Part shown: positions 52,276 through 61,672 of the stretch, in pieces
Position numbering within the stretch: position 1 is the first letter of the stretch
Layout of the letters: each line of letters begins with the position of its first letter
The notes under the pieces: generated by a model
Databases searched by the model: none
What the model saw: only the letters and a program-made list of their open reading frames with translations
Told to the model about the DNA's origin: nothing
From: JAJRXG01 sp038523965
Lineage (GTDB): Bacteria; Bacteroidota; Bacteroidia; Chitinophagales; Saprospiraceae
Length of the DNA: 64,000 nucleotides
Reading direction: 5' to 3'
Assembly (NCBI GenBank): GCA_038523965.1
Contig: JBCBIX010000002.1
Coordinates: 26,834-90,833 of the forward strand
Program-made: the position numbers and the translations under genes

Positions 52276-52560
52276 CTACTCCGCTGCATCAGTAGCTGGA
52301 GCCTTCTTCTTGGAGAACTTTGCAAATTTCTTGTTGAACTTATCGATGCGGCCAGCGGTATCGACGAACTTCATTTTACCCGTAAAGAACGGATGTGACT
52401 TATTGGATATCTCCAGCTTTACGAGCGGGTATTCATTACCATCTTCCCAGACGACAGTTTCCTTGCTCTTCGCGCATGATCTGGTCAAGAAAGACTCGTC
52501 ACAAGAGAGATCCTTAAATACGACCAAGCGGTAATCAGATGGGTGGATATCTTTTTTCAT
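52276..52560 (-). CDS. rpmE2: 50S ribosomal protein L31, type B
   Basis: 94 residues from the ATG at 52560 (MKKDIHPSDYRLVVFKDLS); the frame extends further but without L31 sequence. It contains ESFLTRSCA, DGNEYPLVKLEISNKSHPF, and TGKMKFVDTAGRIDKF. Only some of the zinc cysteines of the C+ form are present, consistent with the B-type paralogue. An Ala/Lys-rich tail follows. Upstream TATCTTCG with CCCTTAGAAAAAAAGG resembles the rpmH promoter extension. Confidence 0.96.
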   Translation of the reverse strand: MKKDIHPSDYRLVVFKDLSCDESFLTRSCAKSKETVVWEDGNEYPLVKLEISNKSHPFFTGKMKFVDTAGRIDKFNKKFAKFSKKKAPATDAAE

Positions 52561-52683
52561 CGCTACACCTTTTTTTCTAAGGGAGCGCGAAGATAGCCCA
52601 ATAATCCAAGTCATGAAAGAGCAAACCTCAAATTTAAGTGACTGGTCCTCCCTACATAGTAGTCCTCATCTATCTTCGCTCTT

Positions 52684-54543
52684 ATGGAGTACATGTCCTT
52701 AGAGCAAGTGTCAAAAAGCTATGGAGAGAAAGTACTCTTTGATCGCATAAATCTCACGATCAGCCGGGGAGATAAGATTGCTCTCATCGCTCGCAATGGA
52801 AGTGGCAAGTCCACTCTGCTCCGAGTCATCGCGGGTGTCACTCCGCCAGAAGGAGAGCAGGCTGTAGTTCGGCTTAGCAAGCAGGTGCGCATCCAATTCC
52901 TCGATCAGGAGCCTCAGTTTGATCCGGCCGCGACAATACAGGAGGTCTTTATGGACACAGAGCATCCGCAGATTCGTGCCTTACAAGAGTATAACGCAGC
53001 GCTACAGACTGGCGAACATCTCGAGGAGGCGTTGGCAAAAATGGATGATCTCAAGGCTTGGGATGTCGAAGCAAGAGGACAAGAAATCTTGTATCGCCTC
53101 AAGTTGACCGATACTGATCAGGTTGTGGGTACACTAAGTGGTGGACAGCAGAAGCGATTAGCATTGGCTAAGCTGATCATGAATGAGCCCGATTTCCTCA
53201 TCCTGGATGAGCCGACTAACCATCTGGACGTCGAGATGATCGAGTGGCTCGAGACATATCTGTCGCAGAGTAAGCTTACCCTGTTCATGGTCACCCACGA
53301 TCGGTACTTTTTGGAGCGCGTCTGCAACGAGATTATCGAACTTGATAAAGGACGTCTATTCGTCTATCGAGGTAATTATTCTGACTATCTCGAAAAAAAG
53401 GCGCTGCGAACCGAGCAAGAGAATAGTTCTCTGGACAAGGCTAAGAAGCTGCTGCAGCGAGAGTTAGAATGGGTCCGACGCCAACCTAAGGCACGGGGTA
53501 CCAAGGCAAAGTCTCGGGTAGACGGCTATCACAAACTGCATGACAAGGTTAGCAGCATTACATACGAGGAGGCCTTTTCGATCGAGGTGGACTCAGCCCG
53601 CCTTGGCAAAAAAATTCTGGAGTTCTACGATGTATCAATGTCCTATGGGGACAAGGTCATCATGGATGAGTTTTGGTACAAATTCAAAAAAGGAGAACGG
53701 GTCGGCATCTCGGGACCGAATGGGACCGGGAAGACCTCCTTTGTTAAGGTGCTTACGGGGGAGGTGAGGCCAGACTCTGGAAGACGAGTTCAAGGAGACA
53801 CGGTTCAGTTCGGGTACTATACACAGGATGGTATCCACCTTCAAGAGGATAGACGCATCATCGACGTCATCAAGGACATCGCAGAATATGTCCCACTAAA
53901 AAAAGGTCTCAAACTCAGCGCGGCTGCTTTGTTGGAGCGATTCATGTTTCCGAGAGAACAACAGCAGGTGTACGTATCACAGCTCAGTGGAGGTGAGCGC
54001 AAGAGGCTTCATCTTTTGTGTGTGCTGATTCAGAATCCCAATTTCCTTATTCTTGACGAGCCGACGAATGATCTGGACCTTCTGACACTTAACGTCTTAG
54101 AAAGCTATCTGCTACAGTTTCCTGGATGCCTGGTGATCATCAGTCACGATCGGTTTTTCATGGATAAGTTGGTCGATCATATGTTCATCTTCGGCGGGAA
54201 TGGACGTATCGAGGATTACAACGGTACCTACAGTCAGTGGAAGGCGCAGTCCAAAACGAAGCCACCCAAAGAACCTGCTTCCTCGAACAAGCAATCAGCC
54301 ATTGTTACACCTGAGCCCGAGGCTGCACGAAAACTGAGCTACCTTGAAAAGAAGGAGCTTCAAAACTTAGAAAAGGCTATCGATAAACTTGAAAAACGAA
54401 AATCCACCATCGAAGCTCGTTTTGCAGCAGAGGAACTCACGTCTGAGGAGATTACAACTCTAAGTATCGAACTTGGTGAAATCAGACAGACGATAGACCA
54501 AAAAGAAATGCGGTGGTTAGAGTTATCGGAGCTCGAAAGCTGA
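52684..54543 (+). CDS. ABC-F family ATPase (Uup-like)
   Basis: 619 residues with two ABC domains and no membrane segments. Domain 1: Walker A ARNGSGKSTLL, signature LSGGQQKRLALAKL, Walker B FLILDEPTNHLD. Domain 2: GPNGTGKTSFVKV, LSGGERKRLHL, FLILDEPTNDLD. The P-site linker lies around 245-290, and a C-terminal coiled coil (about 545-619) is typical of Uup. Such proteins act on stalled ribosomes. Start at 52684 or the Met at 52693. A TATCTTCG box ends 5 nt before the first ATG. Confidence 0.9.
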   Translation: MEYMSLEQVSKSYGEKVLFDRINLTISRGDKIALIARNGSGKSTLLRVIAGVTPPEGEQAVVRLSKQVRIQFLDQEPQFDPAATIQEVFMDTEHPQIRALQEYNAALQTGEHLEEALAKMDDLKAWDVEARGQEILYRLKLTDTDQVVGTLSGGQQKRLALAKLIMNEPDFLILDEPTNHLDVEMIEWLETYLSQSKLTLFMVTHDRYFLERVCNEIIELDKGRLFVYRGNYSDYLEKKALRTEQENSSLDKAKKLLQRELEWVRRQPKARGTKAKSRVDGYHKLHDKVSSITYEEAFSIEVDSARLGKKILEFYDVSMSYGDKVIMDEFWYKFKKGERVGISGPNGTGKTSFVKVLTGEVRPDSGRRVQGDTVQFGYYTQDGIHLQEDRRIIDVIKDIAEYVPLKKGLKLSAAALLERFMFPREQQQVYVSQLSGGERKRLHLLCVLIQNPNFLILDEPTNDLDLLTLNVLESYLLQFPGCLVIISHDRFFMDKLVDHMFIFGGNGRIEDYNGTYSQWKAQSKTKPPKEPASSNKQSAIVTPEPEAARKLSYLEKKELQNLEKAIDKLEKRKSTIEARFAAEELTSEEITTLSIELGEIRQTIDQKEMRWLELSELES

Positions 54544-54544
54544 C

Positions 54545-55033
54545 TTACATCGACTTTAGCTTATCCTCAACCATGTCTTCGTAACCCGGGCTATAACCCA
54601 TCTGTGTGGATAGGATTTGACCTTCTCCGTCCACGATAATCGAGAATGGGATGCCTCTGATGCCGAACTTGCGCATAAGTTCTTGTTTTTGATCGAAGAG
54701 GAAGGTGTACTCCCATTCATTGGAGGCAAACATTTTTTTGGCGCGATCCACCATCCGCGGATTATCGACGGATATGGCCACTACTTCGGCATTGTACTTT
54801 TCTTTCCAGCGCGGATACGATTTTTTAATTGCGTTTAGCTCCATCCTGCATGGACCACACCAAGTGGCCCAGAGACTGACAATTTTGGGATTGCCATCAG
54901 AAAGATAGTCGACGAGATCGACTGATTCACCGGCTCCATTGACTACTGTCGCCTCAGGCACCATCTTTTGCGCCTGCGCCATAGAAACAGTGCACAGAAG
55001 AACGCCAATGAGAAAGACTTGTAATGAATTCAT
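54545..55033 (-). CDS. TlpA-like thioredoxin-fold protein
   Basis: 162 residues from the ATG at 55033 (MNSLQVFLIGVLLC); upstream codons in the frame carry no signal. Signal peptide ending AQA-Q, and the redox motif WATWCGPCRMEL followed by AVSIDNPRMVDRAKKMF and GIRGIPFSIIV with the cis-Pro. A periplasmic disulfide reductase. Its end is adjacent to the convergent ABC-F stop. Confidence 0.92.
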   Translation of the reverse strand: MNSLQVFLIGVLLCTVSMAQAQKMVPEATVVNGAGESVDLVDYLSDGNPKIVSLWATWCGPCRMELNAIKKSYPRWKEKYNAEVVAISVDNPRMVDRAKKMFASNEWEYTFLFDQKQELMRKFGIRGIPFSIIVDGEGQILSTQMGYSPGYEDMVEDKLKSM

Positions 55034-55168
55034 AGAGTTGTGTGTCTTGGTTGATTTGTGATTGAGATGCGAGAGATAACGCCATGCCATTCACAGATAT
55101 TCCCCTTAACGACAGATTAACGAGTGATCATCCCTATCCATCCTTCTGAATAGAGGGTGGATTTAAGC

Positions 55169-55176
55169 TACTTTTG
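55169..55176 (+). promoter_or_regulatory. -7 box just before the TPP riboswitch
   Basis: TACTTTTG followed by GC, about 10 nt before the aptamer begins; the -33 box is not obvious. Its placement fits transcription of the riboswitch leader. Confidence 0.55.
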
Positions 55177-55183
55177 CGCCGCG

Positions 55184-55297
55184 AGACGCAGGGGTGCAGA
55201 GTACACATGTACGACGCTGAGATCATACCCTCTCGAACCGTTCGATGAGCCATCGGGCGAGTCACCTGATCCAGATAATGCTGGCGAAGGGAGTTCA
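55184..55297 (+). promoter_or_regulatory. TPP (thiamine pyrophosphate) riboswitch
   Basis: The thi-box conserved blocks are in order: CAGGGGTGC (55189-55197), a hairpin GTAC-ACAT-GTAC, GCTGAGATCATACCC (55216-55230), a variable stem, then ACCTGATCCAGATAATG and CTGGCGAAGGGA (55264-55292). No terminator with a U run lies before the ATG at 55387. A CTGCGTGTC near 55343 could pair with the 5' strand GACGCAG, so translational control is possible (inference). Confidence 0.93.
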
Positions 55298-55386
55298 TAT
55301 CTGAGGCGAACTTGTCTATTCTTAAGGACAGGATTGTCATCTCTGCGTGTCATTTGGATTATTCGAAATAGTGCACAAACAGAGAT

Positions 55387-57465
55387 ATGAGAACTTTACT
55401 ATTCCTTTTTTTAAGTGGAGCCTTTGCTCTTACTGCGCAAGAGATCGATTCTGCGGATAGTGTCATGTTTTATGAAGTCCAGGTGGTGTCTACCAGAGCT
55501 TCGCAATTAGACCCCATCTCCTTCACTAATATTAGCCAGTCTCAGATCGAGGAGCGATATCTTGGGCAGGACCCTGCAGCCCTGCTGAGCCAGTTGTCAC
55601 CTTCTATTCTTTCTTACAGTGATGCAGGAACCAACATCGGCAACTATGTCCAGTTCCGAATGCGTGGTATAGATCAGACTCGGATTAATACCACTCTCAA
55701 TGGAGTTCCACTTAATGATATGGTTGACCAAGGTGTGTTCTTCTCGAACTTTTCAGACTTCGGGAATAGTGTCAGCTCTATTCAGATTCAAAGAGGGGTA
55801 GGTATAGCGTCTAATGGCGTTGCCTCTTATGGTGGCGCGATTGATTTTGAGACTCCACGGCTTACAGGGGCTGAGCCCCATACAGAATTGGAGTTTTTGT
55901 CAGGTTCATTTGGCACACTCAGGATGAGTGCCGAAGTCAATTCAGGTCTAACAAATGATGGATTTGGCGCATATGGTAAGTTATCGAGAACGAAGACAAA
56001 TGGATTCAAAAATAATAGTGGATCTGAGGCTTATTCACTATTCTTTTCTGGCGGATACTTTGGAGAGAAGGATATCCTCACTCTAACGGCCTTTGCTGGC
56101 AAGACACAAAACGATCAGTCCTATCTGCCAGTATTGCTCCAGGATATCGAGGCAGACCCCAAAACGAACTACAATCATCCAAACGATACCGATGACTTTG
56201 GTCAGGAGCTGGTTATGCTGAAGTACACACGGGCGATGTCCCCGCAACTCACCTCATCGACTACCGCTTATTACGGTCATGCTGGAGGAGTATTTCCATT
56301 TGGATTAGATGATGAGACTCAACTTGTTTTTGGTCTTGAAAATGATCACGTAGGTATTTTATCAGATATCACCTACAGTGGAGCCCGCTGGGACCTGAAA
56401 GGAGGTCTGCACGCATATACCTTTCTCAGAAAAAATGTGAATTACACAGCTCCCAATACTTCTAATCCCGACTATGTAGACAAGACCACAAAGAATGAGA
56501 TCAGCTTGTGGGGCAAAGCCAGCCTGAACTTGGAAGATTTCAGCCTGTACGGAGATGCACAGATACGTTCTGTTGGATTGGATTTTGAAGGTGAGGAGGT
56601 TCTCTCTTTCGGAGGTGCAGTGCCTGCAGGACCATTTAGCGAAGGGCGCAGTTGGTTGTTTTTTAACCCTCGTGTAGGAATGACCTATCGTCTTGACGAG
56701 CGAAGTCAACTTTATGCTTCTATTGGCCAAACGCATCGCGAGCCTACACGAACTGATATCCTTCAAGGGGATGGATCCTCCGTCAATGAATTTAGTTTTG
56801 CCTCTCTCATAGATGATGAGGCGGTTCGGCATGAATCCGTCATAGATCTGGAATTAGGATATCGATTGGAAGGTTCGGATGGCAGCTTCACAGCAACAGC
56901 CTTCTACATGGATTTTACGAATGAGATTGCTGCTGTTGGTGCCCTGGCCGAACGATCATATGTCGCTATACGCCAGAATGTGCCGTCATCGATGCGCGCA
57001 GGTATAGAGCTCGAGGGACGGATGACGCTATCACCTAAGTGGCAAGGAGAATTGGTTACGACACTCATGACATCCAACATTGAGACTTTTGATAATGGAA
57101 GTGAAATCATAGAGGATGTGAATCACATCTTCGCTCCGAGTGCTATTGTAAAACCATCCATCATGTTCACACCATCTTCTTCGTGGTACGCTCGGATAAG
57201 TGGACAGATCGCGAGTTCGTCGTTTATCGAATTGTCCAATGATGACGAGTTTACCACTCCAGGCTTTATGACTTGGGATCTATCACTGAATTATCAGCCA
57301 ACTGATCGTCTTGCACTGAGTATCAATGCGTTTAATCTATTGGACGAAGTATACTTCACTGATGGAGCTCCCGTGGATCTTGATTTTGATGGTTTGACAG
57401 AGGGGCCAGGATATCGCATCCAGCCGCCACGGCACTTTTACCTCATGGCAAAGATTGGGTTCTAA
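55387..57465 (+). CDS. TonB-dependent receptor, probable thiamine uptake
   Basis: 692 residues. Signal peptide (LLFLFLSGAFALTA-Q), then the plug with VQVVSTRASQLDPISFTNIS, QFRMRGIDQTRINTTLNG and IQIQRGVGIASNGVASYGGAI, then a barrel ending FYLMAKIGF. The TPP riboswitch in its leader makes a thiamine-related ligand likely, as known for Bacteroidota thiamine receptors. The usual PnuT or TenA partners do not follow; the next gene is a DUF4271 protein. Confidence 0.9.
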   Translation: MRTLLFLFLSGAFALTAQEIDSADSVMFYEVQVVSTRASQLDPISFTNISQSQIEERYLGQDPAALLSQLSPSILSYSDAGTNIGNYVQFRMRGIDQTRINTTLNGVPLNDMVDQGVFFSNFSDFGNSVSSIQIQRGVGIASNGVASYGGAIDFETPRLTGAEPHTELEFLSGSFGTLRMSAEVNSGLTNDGFGAYGKLSRTKTNGFKNNSGSEAYSLFFSGGYFGEKDILTLTAFAGKTQNDQSYLPVLLQDIEADPKTNYNHPNDTDDFGQELVMLKYTRAMSPQLTSSTTAYYGHAGGVFPFGLDDETQLVFGLENDHVGILSDITYSGARWDLKGGLHAYTFLRKNVNYTAPNTSNPDYVDKTTKNEISLWGKASLNLEDFSLYGDAQIRSVGLDFEGEEVLSFGGAVPAGPFSEGRSWLFFNPRVGMTYRLDERSQLYASIGQTHREPTRTDILQGDGSSVNEFSFASLIDDEAVRHESVIDLELGYRLEGSDGSFTATAFYMDFTNEIAAVGALAERSYVAIRQNVPSSMRAGIELEGRMTLSPKWQGELVTTLMTSNIETFDNGSEIIEDVNHIFAPSAIVKPSIMFTPSSSWYARISGQIASSSFIELSNDDEFTTPGFMTWDLSLNYQPTDRLALSINAFNLLDEVYFTDGAPVDLDFDGLTEGPGYRIQPPRHFYLMAKIGF

Positions 57466-57505
57466 TCACGGATAGCATTGGGGCGAAGCGGCTATTTTCG
57501 CCACC

Positions 57506-58375
57506 GTGCGTCTCCTATGGATCATTGTATTAGCCGTTTGGTGTTTCAGTTGTCTAACTGGTCAAGGGACTAATCCTTTTGAGATTCCAGAAGGGCCTGG
57601 TGACCTTCCCGCCCAGGATTCAAATGCTGTTATCGAAGAGTCGATGAATCCATTCGAGATAAGAAGTAAACCGACTGGATTCACTCGTGGACAAACCACT
57701 ATTACCACTCCAACTCAACACTTAAGATCTGGTCAGGAGTCTGTCAATCAATTGTTGGTGTTGATATATGTACTGGCCTCCTTTTTTGTTTTGGCTCTTG
57801 GAATTTCTATCAATCGAAAGCGATATCAGTCGATGCTCCGCGCGCAGCTCAACAGTAACTACCTAAAAACTCTATTTCGCGCGCCACGGGCATGGAGCGA
57901 TGTCCAGACCATCCTTTTGTATCTGTTATTTATGACCAATATGGCCATGGTTTTATGGGTAGCCTCTTTACGATGGGAAGGGAAGGCCCTGGGTAAATAC
58001 TATATCATTTTGATCGTGATTGCTTCAATATACCTTGTACGTCATGTGGCTATGTGGATTTTTTCACGTGTCTACAAGTTGGATCAGGCCGTGGACATTC
58101 ATAATTACAGTATTGCTGTTCATAACATCATCTTGGGTGCATGTTGCCTGCCGATCATCTTGAGTTTGGGTTATGTCTCGGAGGATGATGTCAAGCTTGT
58201 TCTTTGGGTATGGCTTGGTTTTTTCGGATTGTCCTATGTCTTGAGGCAAGCGAAAGGACTGTTTGGGATCGTCAGTACGCGCGGCTTCAACCCCGTTTAC
58301 TTTTTTATATATCTTTGCGCCTTCGAATTTGCACCCCTCCTGATAGCGTGGCGAGTGATCAGTGGGCCTTTGTAA
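57506..58375 (+). CDS. DUF4271 domain membrane protein
   Basis: 289 residues. A signal-like N-terminus (LLWIIVLAVWCFSCLTG), a soluble linker with the motif NPFEI twice, then about six helices with the family-like REx-type SMLRAQLNSNYLKTLFR. DUF4271 usually precedes hemD in Bacteroidota, as here. The GTG start lies 5 nt after a TATTTTCG box (57493-57500), implying a nearly leaderless mRNA. Function unknown. Confidence 0.78.
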   Translation: MRLLWIIVLAVWCFSCLTGQGTNPFEIPEGPGDLPAQDSNAVIEESMNPFEIRSKPTGFTRGQTTITTPTQHLRSGQESVNQLLVLIYVLASFFVLALGISINRKRYQSMLRAQLNSNYLKTLFRAPRAWSDVQTILLYLLFMTNMAMVLWVASLRWEGKALGKYYIILIVIASIYLVRHVAMWIFSRVYKLDQAVDIHNYSIAVHNIILGACCLPIILSLGYVSEDDVKLVLWVWLGFFGLSYVLRQAKGLFGIVSTRGFNPVYFFIYLCAFEFAPLLIAWRVISGPL

Positions 58376-58396
58376 TACCTTGTGAATCAAGCGAAT

Positions 58397-59176
58397 ATGT
58401 CTTCAGATACCCAAGCTCAGCTGCAGGAGTCGTATAAGCCAGTCAAGACAATATTGATCTCACAACCAGAGCCAAAGAGGTCGCCTTATTTCGATTTGGC
58501 GAAAAAATGGGACCTACAGATCGATTGGCGCCCATTCATTCATGTTGAGCCTGTCACAGAGAAGGAGTTTCGGCGCAATCGATTGCGACCAGACGAGTTC
58601 TCAGCCATCATCTTCACGAGCAAGAACGCGATCGATCATTTCTTCAGCATATGCGACATCATCCGGTGTAAGATGTCTCAGAGTACGAAGTACTTCTGCC
58701 TTACTAAGGCGGTGGCGGACTATCTGCAGAAGTTCATCGTCTATCGCAAGCGGAAGGTCTTCGTTGGAGTTCGTAAGATCCAAGACCTTGAGACTTCGCT
58801 AATGAAACATCGGGATAAGGAGAACTTTCTATTGCCGTGTTCTAATCTTGGCGCCAAGGACGTAGTGGACTATCTCACGAAGAATGAATTCAACTTCAAG
58901 GATGTCATGATGTATCGCACAGTGGCCAGTGACCTGTCCGACCTGAGTGATGTAACGTATGATATATTGGTATTTTTTAGTCCCCTCGGAATCGAGTCGT
59001 TGTATGAGAACTTTCCTGACTTTAAGCAAAATGATACGCGTTTTGCCGTGTTTGGAGGATCTACAAAAAAGGCTGTAGAAGAGCATGGATTGACCATCAA
59101 TATTCAGCCTACCCCAGATGTGCCATCAATGACCATGGCCATCGAGAACTACCTTTCACAGTCCAATAAGAAGTAG
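58397..59176 (+). CDS. hemD: Uroporphyrinogen-III synthase
   Basis: 259 residues from the ATG at 58397; a GTG at 58382 would add five. HemD landmarks: TILISQPEP, AIIFTSKNAIDHFFSI, YFCLTKAVADYLQKF, LLPCSNLGAKDVVDYL, VMMYRTV, and ILVFFSPLGIESLYENF with AVFGGSTKKAVEEHGL. It closes and isomerises hydroxymethylbilane for haem synthesis. The DUF4271-hemD pairing supports the call despite low general conservation of this family. Confidence 0.9.
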   Translation: MSSDTQAQLQESYKPVKTILISQPEPKRSPYFDLAKKWDLQIDWRPFIHVEPVTEKEFRRNRLRPDEFSAIIFTSKNAIDHFFSICDIIRCKMSQSTKYFCLTKAVADYLQKFIVYRKRKVFVGVRKIQDLETSLMKHRDKENFLLPCSNLGAKDVVDYLTKNEFNFKDVMMYRTVASDLSDLSDVTYDILVFFSPLGIESLYENFPDFKQNDTRFAVFGGSTKKAVEEHGLTINIQPTPDVPSMTMAIENYLSQSNKK

Positions 59177-59209
59177 CCTCTGGGCGATCACTTACCATCA
59201 CAGGTTCAC

Positions 59210-59836
59210 TTGCTCGAACAACGGCTGCAACACAGATTGCCCGGCGCAGAGAGTCAGCAGGAGATGAGCCCGGTGAAAGGTTATGATCATCATAAATATT
59301 ATCAACAGTCATCCACAGCGAGACAAGCTGGCGTTTTAGCCTTGGTGATCAGAGAGAGTGGTTCTGGATGTCTGAAACTGCTGTACATCGTCCGCAGGTC
59401 AAAAAAAGACGATGTCCATAGTGGACAGATAAGTTTTCCGGGGGGGGGACTTGAAATACAAGATCAACATCTCGAGGCAACAGCTCTCAGAGAGACTGAG
59501 GAGGAGGTAGGGATCCAACGAGGCTCCATAAAAATCATCGGCGCTTTGACTCCTTTGTACGTATTTGCCAGTGATAACATGGTCTACCCATATGTTGGCT
59601 ATGCAAAGGAACCACCGCGTTGGAAGCTGCAAGCAGATGAAGTAGATGCTATTCTAACTCCAGAGGTGGAAGTCTTGAGTCATCTCGATACAAAGCGTAG
59701 GACTACAATTAATACGCCGAGGGGCACGCTCAAAAATGTACCCTACTATGCCATTGGTGATCATGTATTGTGGGGTGCAACTGCGATGATCACTGCAGAG
59801 TTTTTACAGTTATGGAAAGAAAAAGATCAACTATGA
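59210..59836 (+). CDS. Nudix hydrolase, CoA pyrophosphatase-like
   Basis: 208 residues with a TTG start preferred for matching the family N-terminus LEQRLQHRLPGAESQ. The Nudix box reads GGGLEIQDQHLEATALRETE followed by EEVG, preceded by SGQISFPG as in CoA pyrophosphatases. The glycine run is encoded by nine consecutive G (59440-59448), a slippage-prone tract in the catalytic loop. The stop overlaps the START-domain ATG (ATGA). Confidence 0.88.
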   Translation: MLEQRLQHRLPGAESQQEMSPVKGYDHHKYYQQSSTARQAGVLALVIRESGSGCLKLLYIVRRSKKDDVHSGQISFPGGGLEIQDQHLEATALRETEEEVGIQRGSIKIIGALTPLYVFASDNMVYPYVGYAKEPPRWKLQADEVDAILTPEVEVLSHLDTKRRTTINTPRGTLKNVPYYAIGDHVLWGATAMITAEFLQLWKEKDQL

Positions 59837-60471
59837 ATTTCATCACATCGGTGCTGTTGTGTTGTTTACTGACGACTATTAGTTATGCTCAGACAGAGAC
59901 CTGGGAACTACGGAGCGACAAGGATGGCATCCTCGCATACACCAAAGACGTCCCATCAACCAAATTCAAGGAGTATCTGGTCGAAACGGATATTACTGCC
60001 GACTTCTCTCAGGTACTTGCACTCTTCAAAGATTTTGAGTCCTATCCAGATCTGTTTCCAGATACTGGTGATGTCAAAGCCTACATCGATGAGCCTGATC
60101 GTCACGTGACCTATATCCGATTCAAGCTTCCATTTCCGATCAAGGATCGCGATGCCGTCATGGATCAGCGTATATCATTTGACGCCGAGAAGCGGCTACT
60201 GACGATAGATGTTCAGTGCGAAGCGGAAGACTATGAGACTAACAAAAAACTGATCAGAATTACCGATTGTGGTGGTGCATGGGAGTTTAAAGATCGCGGT
60301 GATGGTACAATACATGTGAAGCATAACTTCTTGGTGGATCCAGGTGGGGCAGCACCAGCCTGGATCGTGAATAGTAAGGTCACCAAGGATCCCATCAAGA
60401 CACTGACATCTCTGCGTGAGTTAGTGGTCCAGGATCGATACAAAGGGAAGCAGTTTGACCTTCTGGATTAG
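59833..60471 (+). CDS. START/SRPBCC-fold secreted lipid-binding-like protein
   Basis: 212 residues from the ATG at 59833. Signal peptide ending ISYAQ, then a START-like fold: WELRSDKDGILAYTKDVP, VLALFKDFESYPDLFPD, PFPIKDRDAVMDQR and GGAWEFKDRGDG. Members bind lipids or hydrophobic ligands in the periplasm. Coupled to the Nudix gene by ATGA overlap. Confidence 0.85.
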   Translation: MNFITSVLLCCLLTTISYAQTETWELRSDKDGILAYTKDVPSTKFKEYLVETDITADFSQVLALFKDFESYPDLFPDTGDVKAYIDEPDRHVTYIRFKLPFPIKDRDAVMDQRISFDAEKRLLTIDVQCEAEDYETNKKLIRITDCGGAWEFKDRGDGTIHVKHNFLVDPGGAAPAWIVNSKVTKDPIKTLTSLRELVVQDRYKGKQFDLLD

Positions 60472-60472
60472 G

Positions 60473-61666
60473 TCACTTTCCCCACATGCGATCGAACATC
60501 GCTGATATCATTTCCTGCTCCCTACCTGGAGGTGGACCACCATTGAGCCCCGTCATGGTCAATCTGCCTTCTTGTGCTTCAAGGGGGAAGTGAAAGATGA
60601 AGTGATCTGACCCATCGGCAAGGGTTCCGATTCCAAATCGAAGATCATTGGCCTGGAGCACGGACATGTCTTGGCTGAACACTAAATACCCATCTGAGAA
60701 CCAGTCCAATACTTTCAATGTCTTGCCGTCATAGTATTCCTTTACCAGATGTCGATTCTTTGGTAGTACCTGAAAGTGAACCTTCCTCTCATGATCAAAT
60801 AGAGAATACTGGCCGTAGAGGATGGCATCCTCGGTTTCTGCCAGGCAGTTCCAGAGCACATTGTTAAATATCGTAGGGCTGGTCATCCATCGCACATACT
60901 CAGCTTTATTCGCAGCGAGTGAAGCGGTCCAGACGGCATTGACACGTTGCTTGTTAACTACTGCAAAGAGCAAATAACCACTACTCACAACCAGCCCAAC
61001 CCAGGTGAGCGTCCTCCTCAATGTGCGCTCACGGTGGAAGAAAAAAGCGATGACTACGAGGATAAGAAATGGCGCTGTATAGATCGGGTCTGCCACTGCA
61101 ATGGCATTAAATGCTACTCGGTAGGAACTGAATGGTAGGAACAACTGGGTGCCATAAGTAGTGAAGCAATCCAGAATGGGATGGGTAAAAATCGACCAAA
61201 ACATGAGTCGTTGCCAATCTCGCATTGTGGCATTGGGTTCTGTCCAAGACCGACGCTGGTAGTGTCTCCAGATCAGAAATCCGAAGACGATTAGAAAAGC
61301 TGCCATGATGATGGTACCCATCGCCCCAAGGCCAGATTCGAAAATGCGAGAAACAAAGAATGTCACTCCTATTGGGATCAACAACCATCCTGCTGTTGCC
61401 AGGTGGGTATGCCAGCGAAAAGCATACAACCGTTTAATCAGCCACCCAAAAAGGAAAGCCCCGAAAATGCTGAAGACAATCGAATGACTAAACCCACGAT
61501 GCACGACAAGGTCTTGGAGTGGTGTGAGTAAAGGCGAGAAGATGACATCGAGGTCGGGAATTGTCCCTCCGACTGCACCCCAAAGCATAGCACGGTTACC
61601 AACCTTTTTGCCCAGTGTGACCTCTCCAACCGCTGCACCCAGTACGATCTGACTGAGACTATCCAT
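60473..61666 (-). CDS. YdjM-like membrane metal-dependent hydrolase
   Basis: 397 residues. Family motifs: MDSLSQIVLGAAVGEVTLG, GGTIPDLDVIFSPL, VVHRGFSHSIVF and IFTHPILDCFTTYGTQLF, with several membrane helices. In Escherichia coli YdjM is linked to the SOS response, but the enzyme activity of the family is not known. It converges on the START gene and lies 6 nt downstream of rnc. Confidence 0.85.
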   Translation of the reverse strand: MDSLSQIVLGAAVGEVTLGKKVGNRAMLWGAVGGTIPDLDVIFSPLLTPLQDLVVHRGFSHSIVFSIFGAFLFGWLIKRLYAFRWHTHLATAGWLLIPIGVTFFVSRIFESGLGAMGTIIMAAFLIVFGFLIWRHYQRRSWTEPNATMRDWQRLMFWSIFTHPILDCFTTYGTQLFLPFSSYRVAFNAIAVADPIYTAPFLILVVIAFFFHRERTLRRTLTWVGLVVSSGYLLFAVVNKQRVNAVWTASLAANKAEYVRWMTSPTIFNNVLWNCLAETEDAILYGQYSLFDHERKVHFQVLPKNRHLVKEYYDGKTLKVLDWFSDGYLVFSQDMSVLQANDLRFGIGTLADGSDHFIFHFPLEAQEGRLTMTGLNGGPPPGREQEMISAMFDRMWGK

Positions 61667-61672
61667 GTACGA

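Noticed and set aside
56362..56832. 156-codon open frame antisense to the TonB receptor
   Set aside because: It lies wholly within a strongly supported receptor gene and has no recognisable motif.
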